Shown piece by piece: positions 32,701-45,300 of a stretch of 64,000 nucleotides of DNA. Position 1 is the first letter of the stretch, and each line of letters starts with the position of its first letter. The position numbers and the translations under genes were made by a program. The notes under the pieces are model-generated. The model was given only the letters and a program-made list of their open reading frames with translations, was not told where the DNA came from and did no database searches. Source of the stretch: Yamagishiella unicocca (Eukaryota; Chlorophyta; Chlorophyceae; Chlamydomonadales; Volvocaceae); the NCBI GenBank assembly GCA_003116995.1, contig BDSL01000049.1:310001-374000 (forward strand), written 5' to 3'.

Positions 32701-35209
32701 CATCGCCGGTCCCAGCGCAGCAAGCTGCAGCATCTTAGGAGCGACAACTTCCCCATCATCGACCTCATTTTCCGCGCAGCGACCGCTTGCAGGGCGGCGC
32801 TGCTGAGCGCAGGGCCCGCGGCGGACCCCCCGGCGGCACCTGGGGCCTACTGCGGCCGTCTGTCTGTCTGGGCTATTTGTTTGTACTGCCGCAGACGGCT
32901 GTCGCGAGTGGGCGCTCCAGGGGTGCTGCTGCAGGCGCACGACACCTGCAGGCGGACGGCTGCAACAGCCCGCCACCAGGTATGGTTCCGCGGGGTTGTC
33001 CGGAAGGGGTCGTTGCCCGGGACGTGGTGGGCGAGGGGACGCAGGTAAGGAGTTCAGCGGTCTGCGGGTTAATGTCGAGGCCGCGTCCATGAGGCTTAAG
33101 CTGCTAGCACCGCCGGTTTGCAGCATGCATTTGGGTACCATCCTGGCAGGAGGTGTACCTTCCTGTGTTGCCCCACAGTCAAGAAGCAGGCACGAACCGT
33201 GTCCCCATCCGCCATATGTCGGGCACCGAGAGCATCTTCAAGCCTACAGGACGGAATGTGCGCATGCAACGTGCTGTTGCGTGCTGTTGCAGGCCAAGGC
33301 AACCCCCCCCCCCACGCACACAGCGGTCCGCGTCCACAGCTTTCTCGATAGTCAACCCACGTGCTCCGGCATGCGCCCACAACTAGGTTTCCCAAGGCAA
33401 TGCGCCAGCTATCCATGTCGTGTAACTGGTTTTTATGCCGGCCCCCCCCCAGCGGGCCTTGTTAGGCCGCTCGATTGCTATGATCCTGAAGCCTGAACAG
33501 TGACTACCGTACCCGTAAGGCCGCGCCTGTTGTCCCTCCGTTCGTATCCCTCGACGTCGCAGAGCTTGGGCGTCTGGGCTCCTCTCATCGCCGCTGGTGG
33601 GCTGCATTGGGGCGCCGTACGGACACGTCGGACCTGTTTCGGCCTTATGGCAATCACACCGGGTCGCCGCTCGTGTTGAGAGTGCCACAGCGACCTCGCC
33701 TGGTCAGACCCCCCCCCCCTCTTGGAGCTTCACCACACGCTTGCCGGACACATCGGCGCGGCGTGTCGAGCAGACGTTGCAATGAGCCACTGTGCCATTC
33801 GGCGTGTCCGCCAGCCGGCGAGCATTAGGGAGGGCTGGTGCGGGGTTGCCACGCGAGCAGCACCGGAGGAGGAGCGGAGCGCCGGAGTGGGTTGAAGGCC
33901 TTCCGGTTTCATCCACAGATTTCACTGTAACCAAGCCAAACCCCGACAATCGTTTACCTTTCGCTGAAACCGCTCCGAAACCAAGGGATGTAGAAAGACA
34001 TGCTGAATCGGGCAGGGTACGGCAGCTCCAAGCGGCTGGCTGGCAAATCGATGGCCCGACAACCCACTATGTTGGTGATCTGCCAATATACAGAAGAAGG
34101 TATGCACAGACATGACAAATGCAATCGAATGCCGAGTTCATCGTAGATCAGCCATCAGCGACGTCGCGTTAACGGCCATGGACTAGGATGACCCGTACCA
34201 GGGGAATACCCCCGCTGGCCTCGATCCGATACGGCGGCCCGATTGCAGACAGCGTATGCGACACGTCCGATGTACCCCGTAAGAAACTTGAGACATTTTC
34301 GAAGGTTTAGGGCCTAACACAATAATCACGGAATCAGCCATTGCCGTTAACAACGGTGAAGAATACCTCCAGCTCTTGACTGACAATGCGTAATGCGGGA
34401 TACCCCACGCGTTTGGTGTACTTCCAGGGAGAAGGAACGTGGGAGACATGTTTCAAGGCATTGCCCAGATGACGAAATGAGTATCACATTTGTATGTCGG
34501 AAGAATGCACGAAATGGACCTGCGGTCCTGCGCTGCTTGCGCTGCTTGCGCTGCTTCCATTCCGCAATCCAGTCAAATGTACGGCATATCTGCGAGCTTT
34601 GCAAGCCTTCAAGGGAGGAGGACACGGTGCATGTCGCATTGTATTACAGTAAGATCGCGAGGCTAGAACATTTCATTGGGAAAAGTATTTTTCAGTAATT
34701 ATAATCATTTTGCCCTTTCGACGCCGCACTTTTTTGCACATTAGCAGATTTGTCCCCAGCCTACCTCCGCTACTTCACAGTTTCCTTTTTAGTTTTAGAC
34801 GCTTCCACTTATATGCAGCGGCGCGCTTGACGGCCACGCTGCCCAACCGCCAACGCAGAGTGCGCACCTCTGGGTATCCTTGCCAGTGCCTGCGGACGTT
34901 AAACTGCAGCTGTGAAAGCCTTAGCACAGCGGCCTCAGCGACTCCGACAGGAAGCGGACCGAACAGACAAACCCTATTCGTCTTCCCGCGTTGGAAATCA
35001 CAGCAGGTATGCTAGCCACTGATGATTTGCTTACGGCTTAAGGCATTCTCCTATGGTTTTGATCCTTGGTCCTCGTTGCCTTGGGCCTGGGCCTGATGGC
35101 CTGACCATCTCACTTTGAAGCCCTCCAACTGGTACACAGCCGGCTGGATGCCAATTGACGAACGGAATGCCCACTTTCGCACAGGACGCCTGACCTCGGG
35201 CACAACGGA
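32701..35209. other. Gene-poor spacer between membrin and the ankyrin gene
   Basis: Contains membrin 3' sequence and, near the right end, the ankyrin promoter. A TGTAA at 33421-33425 is within a dispersed-element copy and may or may not serve membrin. There is a short GCTTGCGCT triplication near 34530-34555. Frames are short and random-looking; no gene or RNA is supported. Confidence 0.45.
33411..33440 (+). repeat. Copy of a short dispersed element
   Basis: Reads ATCCATGTCGTGTAACTGG then TTTTTATGCCG and a C run, the complement of the element in introns at 12516 and 43511. This copy is intergenic or in the membrin 3' UTR. Confidence 0.5.
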
Positions 35210-37499
35210 ATGGCGCTCTTCACGCATTCTAACTCCTTGCACCAAACTGTTGTCTCCGACCTTGGGCGCTGCGGCTTGCCATACAACTACCAGATGAGCC
35301 TTGTCTCTTTGGCGGAGGCTGCTGTGCATGCTGGTAACCGGTTGCTTGCCGCGGCTGCAATGGGCGAAGTTGGGCAGGCCGCGCGTTGCCTCGCGGACGG
35401 TGCCGATTGCAACTTCCAGGACGCCAGCAGTGGTGAAACGGCTTTGCATCGTGCGGCTCAACGGAACCAGGTCTCGGTCTTAGGGCCCTTGCTTACGGCG
35501 GGAGCAGATATACATCTCCGAGACCGCGGTCAGCGCACTCCATTGTTTGTCGCAGCCAACGAGGGACACCTGGAATCTGTTTACAAGCTTCTATCGCATG
35601 GCGCCCAGCTGTTTCCCGATCGGCCGTGCCGCGATATTGCGCGCGACAGCAGCACCTGCGCGGGAGGTGCCAGACCGGTCGCACCGCATGCGCAGCCTAA
35701 TAAGCTGCAGGGTGAGGCTGACGACGACGCCGCTTTCTTGGACCTTCGCTCCACCTGCCCTCTGGCCACCGCGGCAGCCGCCGCCCGCTGGCCTGTCGTG
35801 GCAGCCCTGCTCGCGGCGCTGCCCAACGACTACCAGGACATCCCCGCCGCGCTCCGCTCCATGCGCTTCCTCATCTGGGCGCTGGCCTCCCATAAGGCCT
35901 TTCCGCGCGAAGTCATCGCCCGGATGCCACCGCGCCTGCCCCACTGCGTCATCGACGCCGTGCGCCCCGCCTACCTCGCCTCCACGCCGCTAGTGCTGGC
36001 GACCGGCAACGACCAGCAGCAGCTGATGCAGTGGCTGTTGAAACAGGGCGCCGATCCCGAGCTTGGGGCCCCGCTGCTCCTATGCGCTGGTCGCTTCTGC
36101 CACGGCTCCCGTACCTGCTGCGTGAACACGCTTCTGCGCCGCGGCGCCGGGCCCCATGTCGCCTGGGCCGACAACCCCGCTGACTCGCCGCTGCAGCTCG
36201 CCGCCCGCGGCGATTGCTTCACGCACGTCCACGTCCTCGTGGCCTACGGCGCTGACGTCGGCGGGGAGGCGGCGCGCGTGCGGGAGGCCCTGTACTCGCC
36301 GGCGCCGTGGGAGGCAAACCTGGATGCGCTCCTGCAGCAGCACGGCACCGCCGCGTCGGCACCCGTGGCCGAGGCCGAGGCGCAGGGCTCGCGCGGCCAG
36401 CAGCAGCAGCACGCGCGGTTCCCGGGGCTGTGGCCGGTGGAGGGGGAGGAGGTGGGGTGCGAGGCGGAGGGCGCGGAGGTGGAGGGCGAGGAGGCGGCGC
36501 CTGGCGCTGGCGGCAACAGCTGCAACAACAGGATGGCGTCGGATGATGCCTGGTACCTGCACAACAAGGCGGAGATGGAGCAGCTGCAGGTGGGGCGGGT
36601 GGGCCGGGGAGGTGCGCCGGGGGAGTAGTCTGGGAGGTCAGGGCGGGCCGCTGTCACCGGTCCCTACGACTTGAGGAGGGTGCGCCCGCGGTGCTCGCCA
36701 GTGATTCGTGCGGGCAGCCTGGTCGCGTCTTGGAGGGCGTTCGCGAGCTGGCTGGGAAGGAGAGGAGCAGCTGTTGGGTTGTGAGGGTTTCGTCCGTGAA
36801 ACCTCCATGGGCGAGGGAAGTAAGACCTTGCCGGTTTGCAGTGGTCCCGCCCTTTCCCCGACCCACTTCTCCTCGGCAAGCACCCATTGGGGTTACCGGT
36901 ACACGGATCAGTGACACGCCACATGCCATCCCCCCTCCCTCCCTCCCTCCCTCTCTGGCTATCAGGATGGCGCCGAGCTGGCAGACAGCCGCAAGGCGGT
37001 CGACGACCTGTGGCTGTACGGCTGCGGCGTCGTCGCGGCGGAGCTGGGCGGCACACCCGCAGCGCCGCACAGCTTCATGCCACATCGCGTGCTGGCCGCC
37101 TTGAAGGACCTGGCGGCGGGCTGGCTGGCGGCGGCGGCGCGCTGCCGCCAGCAGCGGCTGCTGCGCGTGCAGCTGTACGACCACGCGGTGACGGCAGGCC
37201 GCGCGATGCTGGACCGCAAGAGGGTCGCCGCGCTGGCGGCGCTGTGCGGTGCCCGCCCGGCTTGCGGGGACGGACCCGTGGGTCTGCAGCACGAGTGTTG
37301 CGCGGGCGCGAGCGTAGGGGGTGAGGCGAAGGAGCCGCGGGCGCCGCGGCCTCCTCCCGCTGCAGCGGCTGAGGGGCTCGCGGCGGAGCTGCGGATGGAG
37401 ATCCTGGTGCTGGCGGGCTTGGCGCCTCCCGGGGTGAAGGCGCAGACGGTGCTGGCGCCGCCGCGCGGCTCGTGCAAGTGCGCCGGCTGCAGCAGCTAA
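35210..37499 (+). CDS. Ankyrin-repeat protein, 637 aa
   Basis: Two exons: 35210-36589 and 36966-37499, joined in phase 0. Ankyrin repeats are visible from about residue 45: AARCLADGADCNFQD, SGETALHRAAQRNQVSVLG, RTPLFVAANEGHLESVYKLL, then TPLVLATGNDQQQLMQWLL and SPLQLAARGDCFTHVHVLV. Such repeats bind partner proteins. After them comes an acidic Gln/Glu/Gly-rich stretch (residues about 380-450). A helical C-terminal part (SRKAVDDLWLYGCGV, VLAALKDLAAGWL, ELRMEILVLAGL) ends in a cysteine cluster CKCAGCSS. No enzyme domain or membrane helix is seen, and the specific role is unknown. ATG 35294 (MSLVSLAEAAV) is an alternative start that would remove 28 residues lacking repeat character. Confidence 0.82.
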
Positions 37500-39035
37500 T
37501 GCGACGGTCGCCGGCGTTTGGCAACAAGCAGTATTTGATTCGTGCGTGTCTGGTTTTGGTGTTGGTACTTGCCTCACAAGGTGGTGGTGGTGCGGTGCGA
37601 AGGACGCCGTCGAAGGCCCGGACGTGGTGCATGTTTGGGTTGGGTTGGGGACGCTCGCCCCGTTGTGCGGGATGTTGGCGAGTTGCTGTCGCGGGCATGT
37701 AGTCGGTGCGCGGATGGCGAGGGGAGCGAGGCTGCCGTTCGGGCTGCTGGACGCGTGGCTTTGCTTCATTTCATTCATAAGTCACAAGGCTAGGCGTTGC
37801 GATCGGGTTCCCCTCGCAACCTTTGTGCAGGGACGCAACGTCTGGGGCTTTTATTGCCACTTTTGCTAGGTGTCTTTAGGAATGCTTGTACTGAGACAGC
37901 AGTACTGAGATATTGCTGTCGATAGCACCTGCGATGTGGCAGATGTGTGTGACAGGTAATAATATACCTCCCCATCGACGCCGTTTAGAATGCTGACGTG
38001 AGAAACGGGACGCACATAAGGTATCGGGAAGATGGGGAGGGGGTCAGGGTACGCCGTTCGCGTGCCGGTCCCCGTAACGCAAGCCCCCTGGCTTTTACAC
38101 TGCTTGTTGGCATGGTCACGCTGGTGCTGCTGTTAATGCGCCGTTGATAATAGTCCGTCTATATGCTCCTCCTAGTTTCCTGGTGCTTTCTGGTGCCCTT
38201 GCCCTGCTCTGCTGGGCGGGGCGCACGTGCTGAGCGCCGTACGTGTCCTAGCCGACGCGCAAATCTGCGCGGTGGGTGACACTTACGTGTTGTTGTACAC
38301 TACTAGCGGTACTCGCGCGTTTGTAGATTTCACCTTTTTTTTGCGATTTGAGAGAAGACCAAAACACCGTGTTGGCTCGTTTGCTCTGCATCAGCTGCAT
38401 CTGATTATTAAGCGCTGCCGACAATTGGGTGTAGAGGGGACGCAAGGAAGCCAGTCACGGTCTAGGTGCTCGTGAGCCGAGGGGGAAGGTACAAAGGGGT
38501 ACGGCAGGATGGGGCGCGCCCAACCGCCGTGTCGTATGCTGATGCTGTTAGCGAATTTCAATGGTTTGTTTGGAACATCGTTTTTTGTTGCTCTCCTTGT
38601 TGGGAACGGACTTTGTCAGAAGCGTCGCGCTCTGGCTGCGAAGCTGCTGGTGCATATAATGGTTGTTGGTTTGGTGTTATGGCCCCCAGGCAGAGCTTAC
38701 TATCACAGTCACTGGAACGCGCTGGTTTCACAGCGCCTGTAATTCATAATTCGCTCCACAAGACATGATGTTCGTGGTCAAAGCGTCGTTATCGCCGCGC
38801 CCTGCCCCTTGGCCAACAAATTCCATGTTTCCTTGTCTTACTATCGGGAGCTGTCTAGTCACTCCAGGCCGGGTGAGGACAGCAAAAACAGACGTAGGAG
38901 TGCAAATTGGGCAGTTGTAGACAGCTGACGTGGCACCTCAGATTTTAACGGTACGGCACATTCGCGTGCGTTGCGCCACAGGGTGACGACCAGTAGGTTG
39001 CGGACGGAAGGATTCACGCAGCAGCTCCGCATATC
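37500..39035. other. Convergent 3' region between the ankyrin gene and SF1
   Basis: The ankyrin gene ends rightward at 37499 and SF1 ends leftward at 39353, so this is shared 3' space. It is AT-richer than its surroundings and contains no supported coding frame. Confidence 0.5.
38738..38742 (+). terminator. Candidate poly(A) signal TGTAA for the ankyrin gene
   Basis: The match lies about 1.24 kb after the stop, at the far end of the usual range for this group. It could be chance. Confidence 0.3.
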
Positions 39036-39040
39036 TTACA
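39036..39040 (-). terminator. Poly(A) signal TGTAA for SF1
   Basis: Minus-strand TGTAA lies 313 nt past the SF1 stop at 39353, a typical volvocine 3' UTR length. Confidence 0.55.
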
Positions 39041-39352
39041 CATGCACGAGTACGATGCACAACTAACATCTGGGGGGCTCAGGCGCCCTTGGCGTTCGCA
39101 AGCAGCCCCCCCCTGACTTGCGCCTTGCTAACTGTCGCTCGGACGCTGCTTGCGGCCAGCCGCAGCCGAGCCCGGCTCCGTTAACGTCCGACGCTGAAAT
39201 GCTCCTCTACATTTAACGCCCCACGCGAAGCAGCCCGCCTCGCACTAAGCCCTCTGACCTCCTCCTCGACGGCTCCGTCGAGGAGACGTAGCATCAGCAT
39301 CAGCAGCATAATCCGCAACTAGGGGGGCAGCAGCGCAGCAGCGCGTACGCCG

Positions 39353-42300
39353 TCATCCTGCACCTCGCCCCTTACCCCTGCCAGCACCCGCACTGGCGCC
39401 CCCCCGGCTGCCACCTGCGTACCCGCCGCTGGCACCTGCCCCACCGCCTGCCCCGCCACCACCGCCACCACCACCTGCGCCGTAGCCATAGCCATCGTAC
39501 TCGCCACCAGCCCCAGCGCCTCCGTGGCGTCCGCCGCCGGCGCCGCCCGCCCGGCCGCCCGCTACCATCGCCGGCCCGGCAGCGTAGAACGCGCCAAAGT
39601 AGGCCGGGTCGTACCCGTACGCGAAATCCCCCTCCCAGCCCTCACCCTCATCCTCATACCCATACCCGTACCCGTCCTCGTACCACCCGTACCCCTCTTC
39701 CTCGTACCCCTCATACCCGCCGTGGCTGCCGTACGAGTACCCACCGCCCGGCCCAATCCCTGGCCCGCTCGGCCCACGGCCGCCCCGCCCTCCGCCTCTC
39801 CCACCGCCGCCGCCCCCGCCGCGGCCCCGCCCTGACCCGCCGCCGCCGCCTCCCCGGTACCCGTCCGGGCCCCCTCCACGGGGCCCCCGGTCGTACCCAG
39901 CTCCGTAGCCATCTCCACCGCCGTAGCCTCTGCGGCCGTCCTTATCCTCGCCTTGGTACCCCCCACCACCGCCCACGCCGCCACCCCGGCCGCCCCTCCC
40001 TGCGGCCCGGCCGCTGGTTTCGGGGCGCGTGCGGCCGCTGGGTCCGGGAGGACCCTCGGCGTCCGAGCCGGGGACTTCCCCGTCCGAGATCTCCCCCGAT
40101 TCGGTTGGCTGCGGGTCGGTTGGTCCAGGGAGGGACGGCACGGGCAAGAGGAGCGGGGGATCAGGGATGGCGCGTGGTAAGGCGTTAGGGATGGTGAGGG
40201 AGCGGAACGGGGCATCGGATGTTGGGTTTTGGAGTGGCGGTGAGGCGGCGGGGTGGGGGGTGGAGCACACTGTTGGGGCTCGGTGCGGGGGACAAACAGC
40301 GGCCGCGGGGCGTCGCGCGCTCACGTGCATTTGATGCGCCAGGTCGCACTGCCAGCGCAGGCCCTCCCCCCCCCGCACTCCTTATGACGCAACGCCGTCG
40401 ATGCACGGACATAAAAGCCGGCCGCCCACTACCCACGGCGAGCTAACACGGGCCCCTGCCCATCCACCGCCCGTACACGGGTTTCCCTCGCAACCTCGTC
40501 CCCCGCCGCTCTCCCCCTGCCTCTCTCCACACACGCGTACACGGGTTTCCCGCGCAACCCGCCGACCGGCAGCTCGGGCCCTACCCACCCACTCCCCTGC
40601 TGCCCGCACCACCAGCCGCTAGTGGCTGCCTGGCAAGCGCAGCGCAGCGCACGCACACATAACACGCACCCACCTCTGGCGAATTCGCCGCGGCTGCAGC
40701 CTGCGGCCCCTCCGGCGCGGGCGCCGGCGCGGCCCCCGGCCCCTGCCGCTCCTCCCGCCCTCGCTCCCGCGGCCTCCGCCGCCCTCCCGCCTGATCGTCC
40801 TCCTCCGAGTAGCCACCCCCGCCGCCGCCGAAGCGGTCCGGCCCCCCAGGTCCCGACGCCGGACCGCCACGGAACGGCCCGGGTCCTGGGCTTCGGCTGC
40901 TGTAGCGGCTGCCGCCACGGGGCCCCGGCGGGCCGCCACGACGGCCCATGGGCGACGGGCTCCGGCTGTAGCGCCTGCCCCGGTGGTCGCCGGGGCTGAC
41001 TGGGCCGTTGCCGTACCTCCCGCCGAAGTGCCGCGACCTGCCACCGGGGGAGGGGCTCCGGCTGTAGCGCGGTGGGCCGCCACGCGGCGGCGGGCTGCGG
41101 CTGATGTACCGCCCCCCGGCGCGTCCACGCGGCGGCGGGCTGCGGCTGGCGACGAACCGCCCCCGCGGCAGCGGGCTGCGGCTGCCGGCGAAGCGCCCGC
41201 GCATCGGGGGGCTTCGAGAGGTGAACCGCCGCGGCGGCGGCGAGGGGCTGCGGGTGCCGCGGCGCGGCCCGGGACCGTCCTGCAGCCCCCCCGGCTGCGG
41301 GGGGAGGTGGGGCCCGGAGGGCCGGGCAGGGCCGGCGCCGGCACCGGCGCCTGCGGCGCCGCCTGGCCCCGGCTTCGCCTCTCCGTCGCCTGCGTCCCCT
41401 CCCCCCGCTGCGGCTGCGCCCCCCGAGGTGCCTGCTGCGCGCTGGCGCTCCGCCTCCTCCGTCCGCGTGCGCTCCTGATCCGCCTGCGCGGCGCGGGTTT
41501 CGGAGCCGGGTTACGGATGTTGAGATCCAGCCGCGTACCAAAGCAAAGGCGCGTTGGCTGTTGGCTGGGGAATTAACATGGCGTACCCGGCCGAGGACTT
41601 TAAAGGGATCAGGCCACCAAGCTTAGGGAAGCGTGCCGCCGCAAGGCCCCAGAACACGCAGGACCCGTCGTCCATGGAGCCAATAACCCGGCCTCTCTGA
41701 TGCCGTTCCCCAGGCCGTCTCCCGCCTCGCCTCCCACGTCGTTACCCGCCTCGCCTCCCACGTCGTTACCCGCCTCGCCTCCCACGTCGTTACCCGCCTC
41801 GCCTCCCACGTCGTTCCCCGCCTCGCCTCCCACGTCGTTCCCCGCTGCCCCGCGGCATCACGGCCCTGCCCTGCTGCCGCACCTACCTTCATCCGCTCCT
41901 CCGCCTCCCGAATCCTCCGCGCTCGCTGCTCCTCGTCCTGGTGCTTCTTCTTCGCCTTCTCCATCTCTGCGGGGTCCAAAGACACCACCTGGACCACCGC
42001 AGGCCCCGCCTTGTTCCGATTACGCCCGCCGCGGCGATGACCCCCGCCGCCAACCCCGCCGCCGCCGCCACCCATGCCTGCGCCAGAAGCAGGCGCCGTG
42101 GCGGCGGCGACAGCCGCCGCCGCCGCCGCGTCATCGCCCGGCGGAGCGTCCGCGGCCGCCGCCGCCGCCGCTGCGGCGGACTCAGCGGCCTTGCCGGCTG
42201 CTGACGGCGCCGCGCCACCGTCCGCCGCCCCAGCAGCCCCACCTGCTGCCGCGCCCTGAGCCCCGTACGAGTCTCCCCAGAGCGCTGGGTCGTACACAAC

Positions 42301-45300
42301 GCCGTCGACGTACATTTCGTAGCCGTACCCAAAGCCACCGTCGCCGTAGGCGGCAGCGGCGTTGTACGCGTTGTACGACTCCGTCGTCTCGCCGGGCAGC
42401 AGCGGACGCGCGTCCGCGGACGGCCAGCTGGCCAATCCAGGGGGGCCCTGCTCCATCACTACGGGCGGCGACAACCACACCGTCGCCGCCTCCTCCAACA
42501 GTGTCCTCTCCACCCGGCCGGCCCCTCCGCCGTGCCCCCCCAGCTGACCCTCCCCTCCGCCTCCCCCTCCCCCTCCGCCGCCACCGTAGCCATCCTCCTC
42601 GCCGCCTCCGCCGTCACTGCGCTGCCGCCCCTGCTGCTGCCGCCGTTCGCGCTCCTGCAGGTAGTAGTTGTAACCGCCGCCAACAGCTCCAACGACCGCC
42701 GCGTCCATGCGGTGGTGCTGCGGCGGCCCCGCGGCCTCCTGCTTCGCCTGCCACTCCGCCTGTGCGGCCATGTAGCTGAGCAACGGGGGGCAATCTGCCA
42801 GGTGGTCCGGCGGCGGCACCGACGCCGGGTCGAAGGGGTGGTGCAGGGCGCCCAGTGCGGCGATGTCGACACCTGGCGGCGGGTCGTCCGTGAAGACCCA
42901 CTGCGGGGGCCGCAGGGCGCCTGCGGTGTACTCGACGTAGTTGTCGAGGCCTGGGCGGGTCCCGGATGCATACCGGATGCGGAGTAGGAAGGGGGGTTGG
43001 GAGAGGTCAAGGGAGGGCGGAGGACGCAGGCGGGCTGGTGACGGGCTGGTGGTAATGAAGCACGCTGCACCTGGGCTGGGGCGCCACTCTGGCTTGGTTT
43101 TGTCAGCGGATCGTAGTTATGTCCTGGTCGGTCCGAAAGAAAGCACCCCTCCCCCGCAAGCGAGGTCTTCTCCCCGTCCATTTCCCCAGCGTCCCCCGTT
43201 TCTTGCGTCATGGGTAACGGCCTCCTCTCCACTCCCCCCCCAAGCGCACCTGGTCGTCCCGGCGGCGGCGGTGGTAGCGGCAGCCCGCCCGGCGCATTCG
43301 TCGGCGGCCCTCCCACTCCTGCCCCAGGCCGCTGCGCCCCCTTCGCGCGCACCACCAGTCGCCGCCCCCCCAGCATGTAGTTGTGCAGCCGGTCGATGGC
43401 CAGCTGCGATTGCTCCTCCGTCCCGAACCTCACAAACCCAAAGCCGCGGCTGGTTCCGGTGTGGCGGTCCGAGATGATGGAGCAGTCGACCACCTGGGCA
43501 AAGGCGCGATGACATAAAGGCCGGTTACACGACATGGGGGTGGGGGATGGGTGGGCAGGGAGACGCGTGTAAACGCGGGGGGGCAAGAGGAGGTGGCCGC
43601 CAGAGGGAGGGCCAAGCGTACGCCGCAGCCCAGGTGGCCTGGCCGCCCTCGCAACCCGGCAGTTGTCATTGCTGGGACCGCAACCCAATCCGAGGCCAAA
43701 CCCGCCTTCTCCGATTTTGATTTTGTCCCCAACCCGTCTTAACATATGCCCAGGCGCAAGTCACCCAACTACGCGTCACCGCCCTTCAGACCACCCCCGC
43801 TTCGCCGGTGTCGGATGGAGGCCCCAGCCCCAGCCGTCCGCATTGAAGGCCGCAGCCCCAGCCGCGGCCGCGGCCGCCTCAGCCCGCCCGCTGTCCCCGC
43901 TCACCTCCCCGCACGTGGAGAACAGCTGCCGCAGCTCGTGCTCCGTGGTGTGGTGCGGGATGAAGCCCACATACACAGTCCGCGGGTCCGCCTCTTCGTG
44001 GCGACTGCCTCCGGCCATCCCCAGCCCTGGCCGCCCGCGACTCCCGCCGCCAAACATGCCCTCCAGCTCCCTGTCGACACACGGGGAGCCACGTCAGCAT
44101 CCTTCCCGGCAAAACCCTGGAGCTCATCCTCCCCACCCGGCTGCCCCCCCCGTCTGCACTTCTAGGTACGACCCCCTCCGCTCTCAGCCCCTCAGCCTTG
44201 CCCTCCGCCCCTCCCCTCCCCCGCCCACACTCGGTTCCCCCAAACACCACCTCCCCCCCACCTGGGTATGTGCGGCACCTCCCCCCCCAGGTCCCGCAGG
44301 AAGCTCTTGTACTCGTCCTCCATGGACGCCGCGCCCTCGCCGTGCATCGCGATCACGTCGCGGCGGTACTGCTCGTCCACCTGCGTGCCGTACGCCACGT
44401 TACGTAACCCCATGCATGGATGGCACCGGGGCGGGCGGGCAGGCGGGCGGGGTGGGGGAAGGGGGCTTACGATATCGATACCTAATAGGCGGGTGCGGGT
44501 GCGGGCAGGCATCGAGGGTTAGCAATGCGGCTGCCCTCGTATCCCAACCCGCGATATCCCACCTGCACCTCGAGAGGCAATTGGCCACTTAACCCCGTCC
44601 TCCGCACCTCCGCCCGCTGGCCTCGTGTCACTACCCTCCTCACACCCTTTCCCACCACTACCCGGCCCCGCGAAGTGCCCATTCCGCTGCCGGCCCGACC
44701 GGCCGGCCCTGGGCCGCACCTTCTCCTTGAGGTGTTCCGGCAGCTTGAAGACCTCACCGCCGTCCTCGGCCTGCCGCTGCATTTCGATGAGTTCGTGGTC
44801 CCGGAGCGTGCCTGCGGTACGGCGCGCGGCAGCACGGCGTGGGCGGCGGAACACGGCGCATGTGCGGCCACTTTGGATGCGCGCTTGGAAGCGCGCTTGG
44901 ATGCGCGCTTGGATGCGCGCTTGGATGCGGGCTTGGATGCGCGCTTGGGTGCACGCTTGGATGCATGCTTGGGTTCAGTGAATGATTCAGATTGTTGGGA
45001 GCGTTTGCGCTTCCCATCTGCCGGACCCGAACCGCCAACAGCTCCAGAGCCGTCTGGGCTGGAACATGTCGCCGAAAGCCCACCGGCGCCCGAAATCCTG
45101 GCCCACGGTATGCCGGCCTTCCCCCATCACAAGCCATGCGGCGGAGGATGGTGGTGGGAGCCCTGCAGCGGCGGCTCGTCCGGACATCCCCCCACGCGCT
45201 CCACGCAAGCAAAAACACACGCACCGTTAAGCGCCGCCAGCTCCCTCAGCTGCAGCCGCTTGTGTTCGTTGAGCGTCTCGTCCTGCGGCTGCAGCAGCTT

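Noticed and set aside
32236..33141. Long minus-strand Pro/Ala/Met-rich open frame
   Set aside because: It exists because the 24-nt minisatellite keeps all frames open. It crosses the membrin 3' end antisense and shows no domain or splice logic.
41700..42779. Long plus-strand Pro/Ser/Arg-rich open frame
   Set aside because: Antisense shadow of SF1 exon 9 and of the 24-nt intronic minisatellite. The minus-strand frame has conserved context and matching junctions.
44754..45224. His-Pro-Ser-Ala repeat frame in SF1 intron 4
   Set aside because: Translation of the 12-nt minisatellite. The flanking exons join in phase without it.
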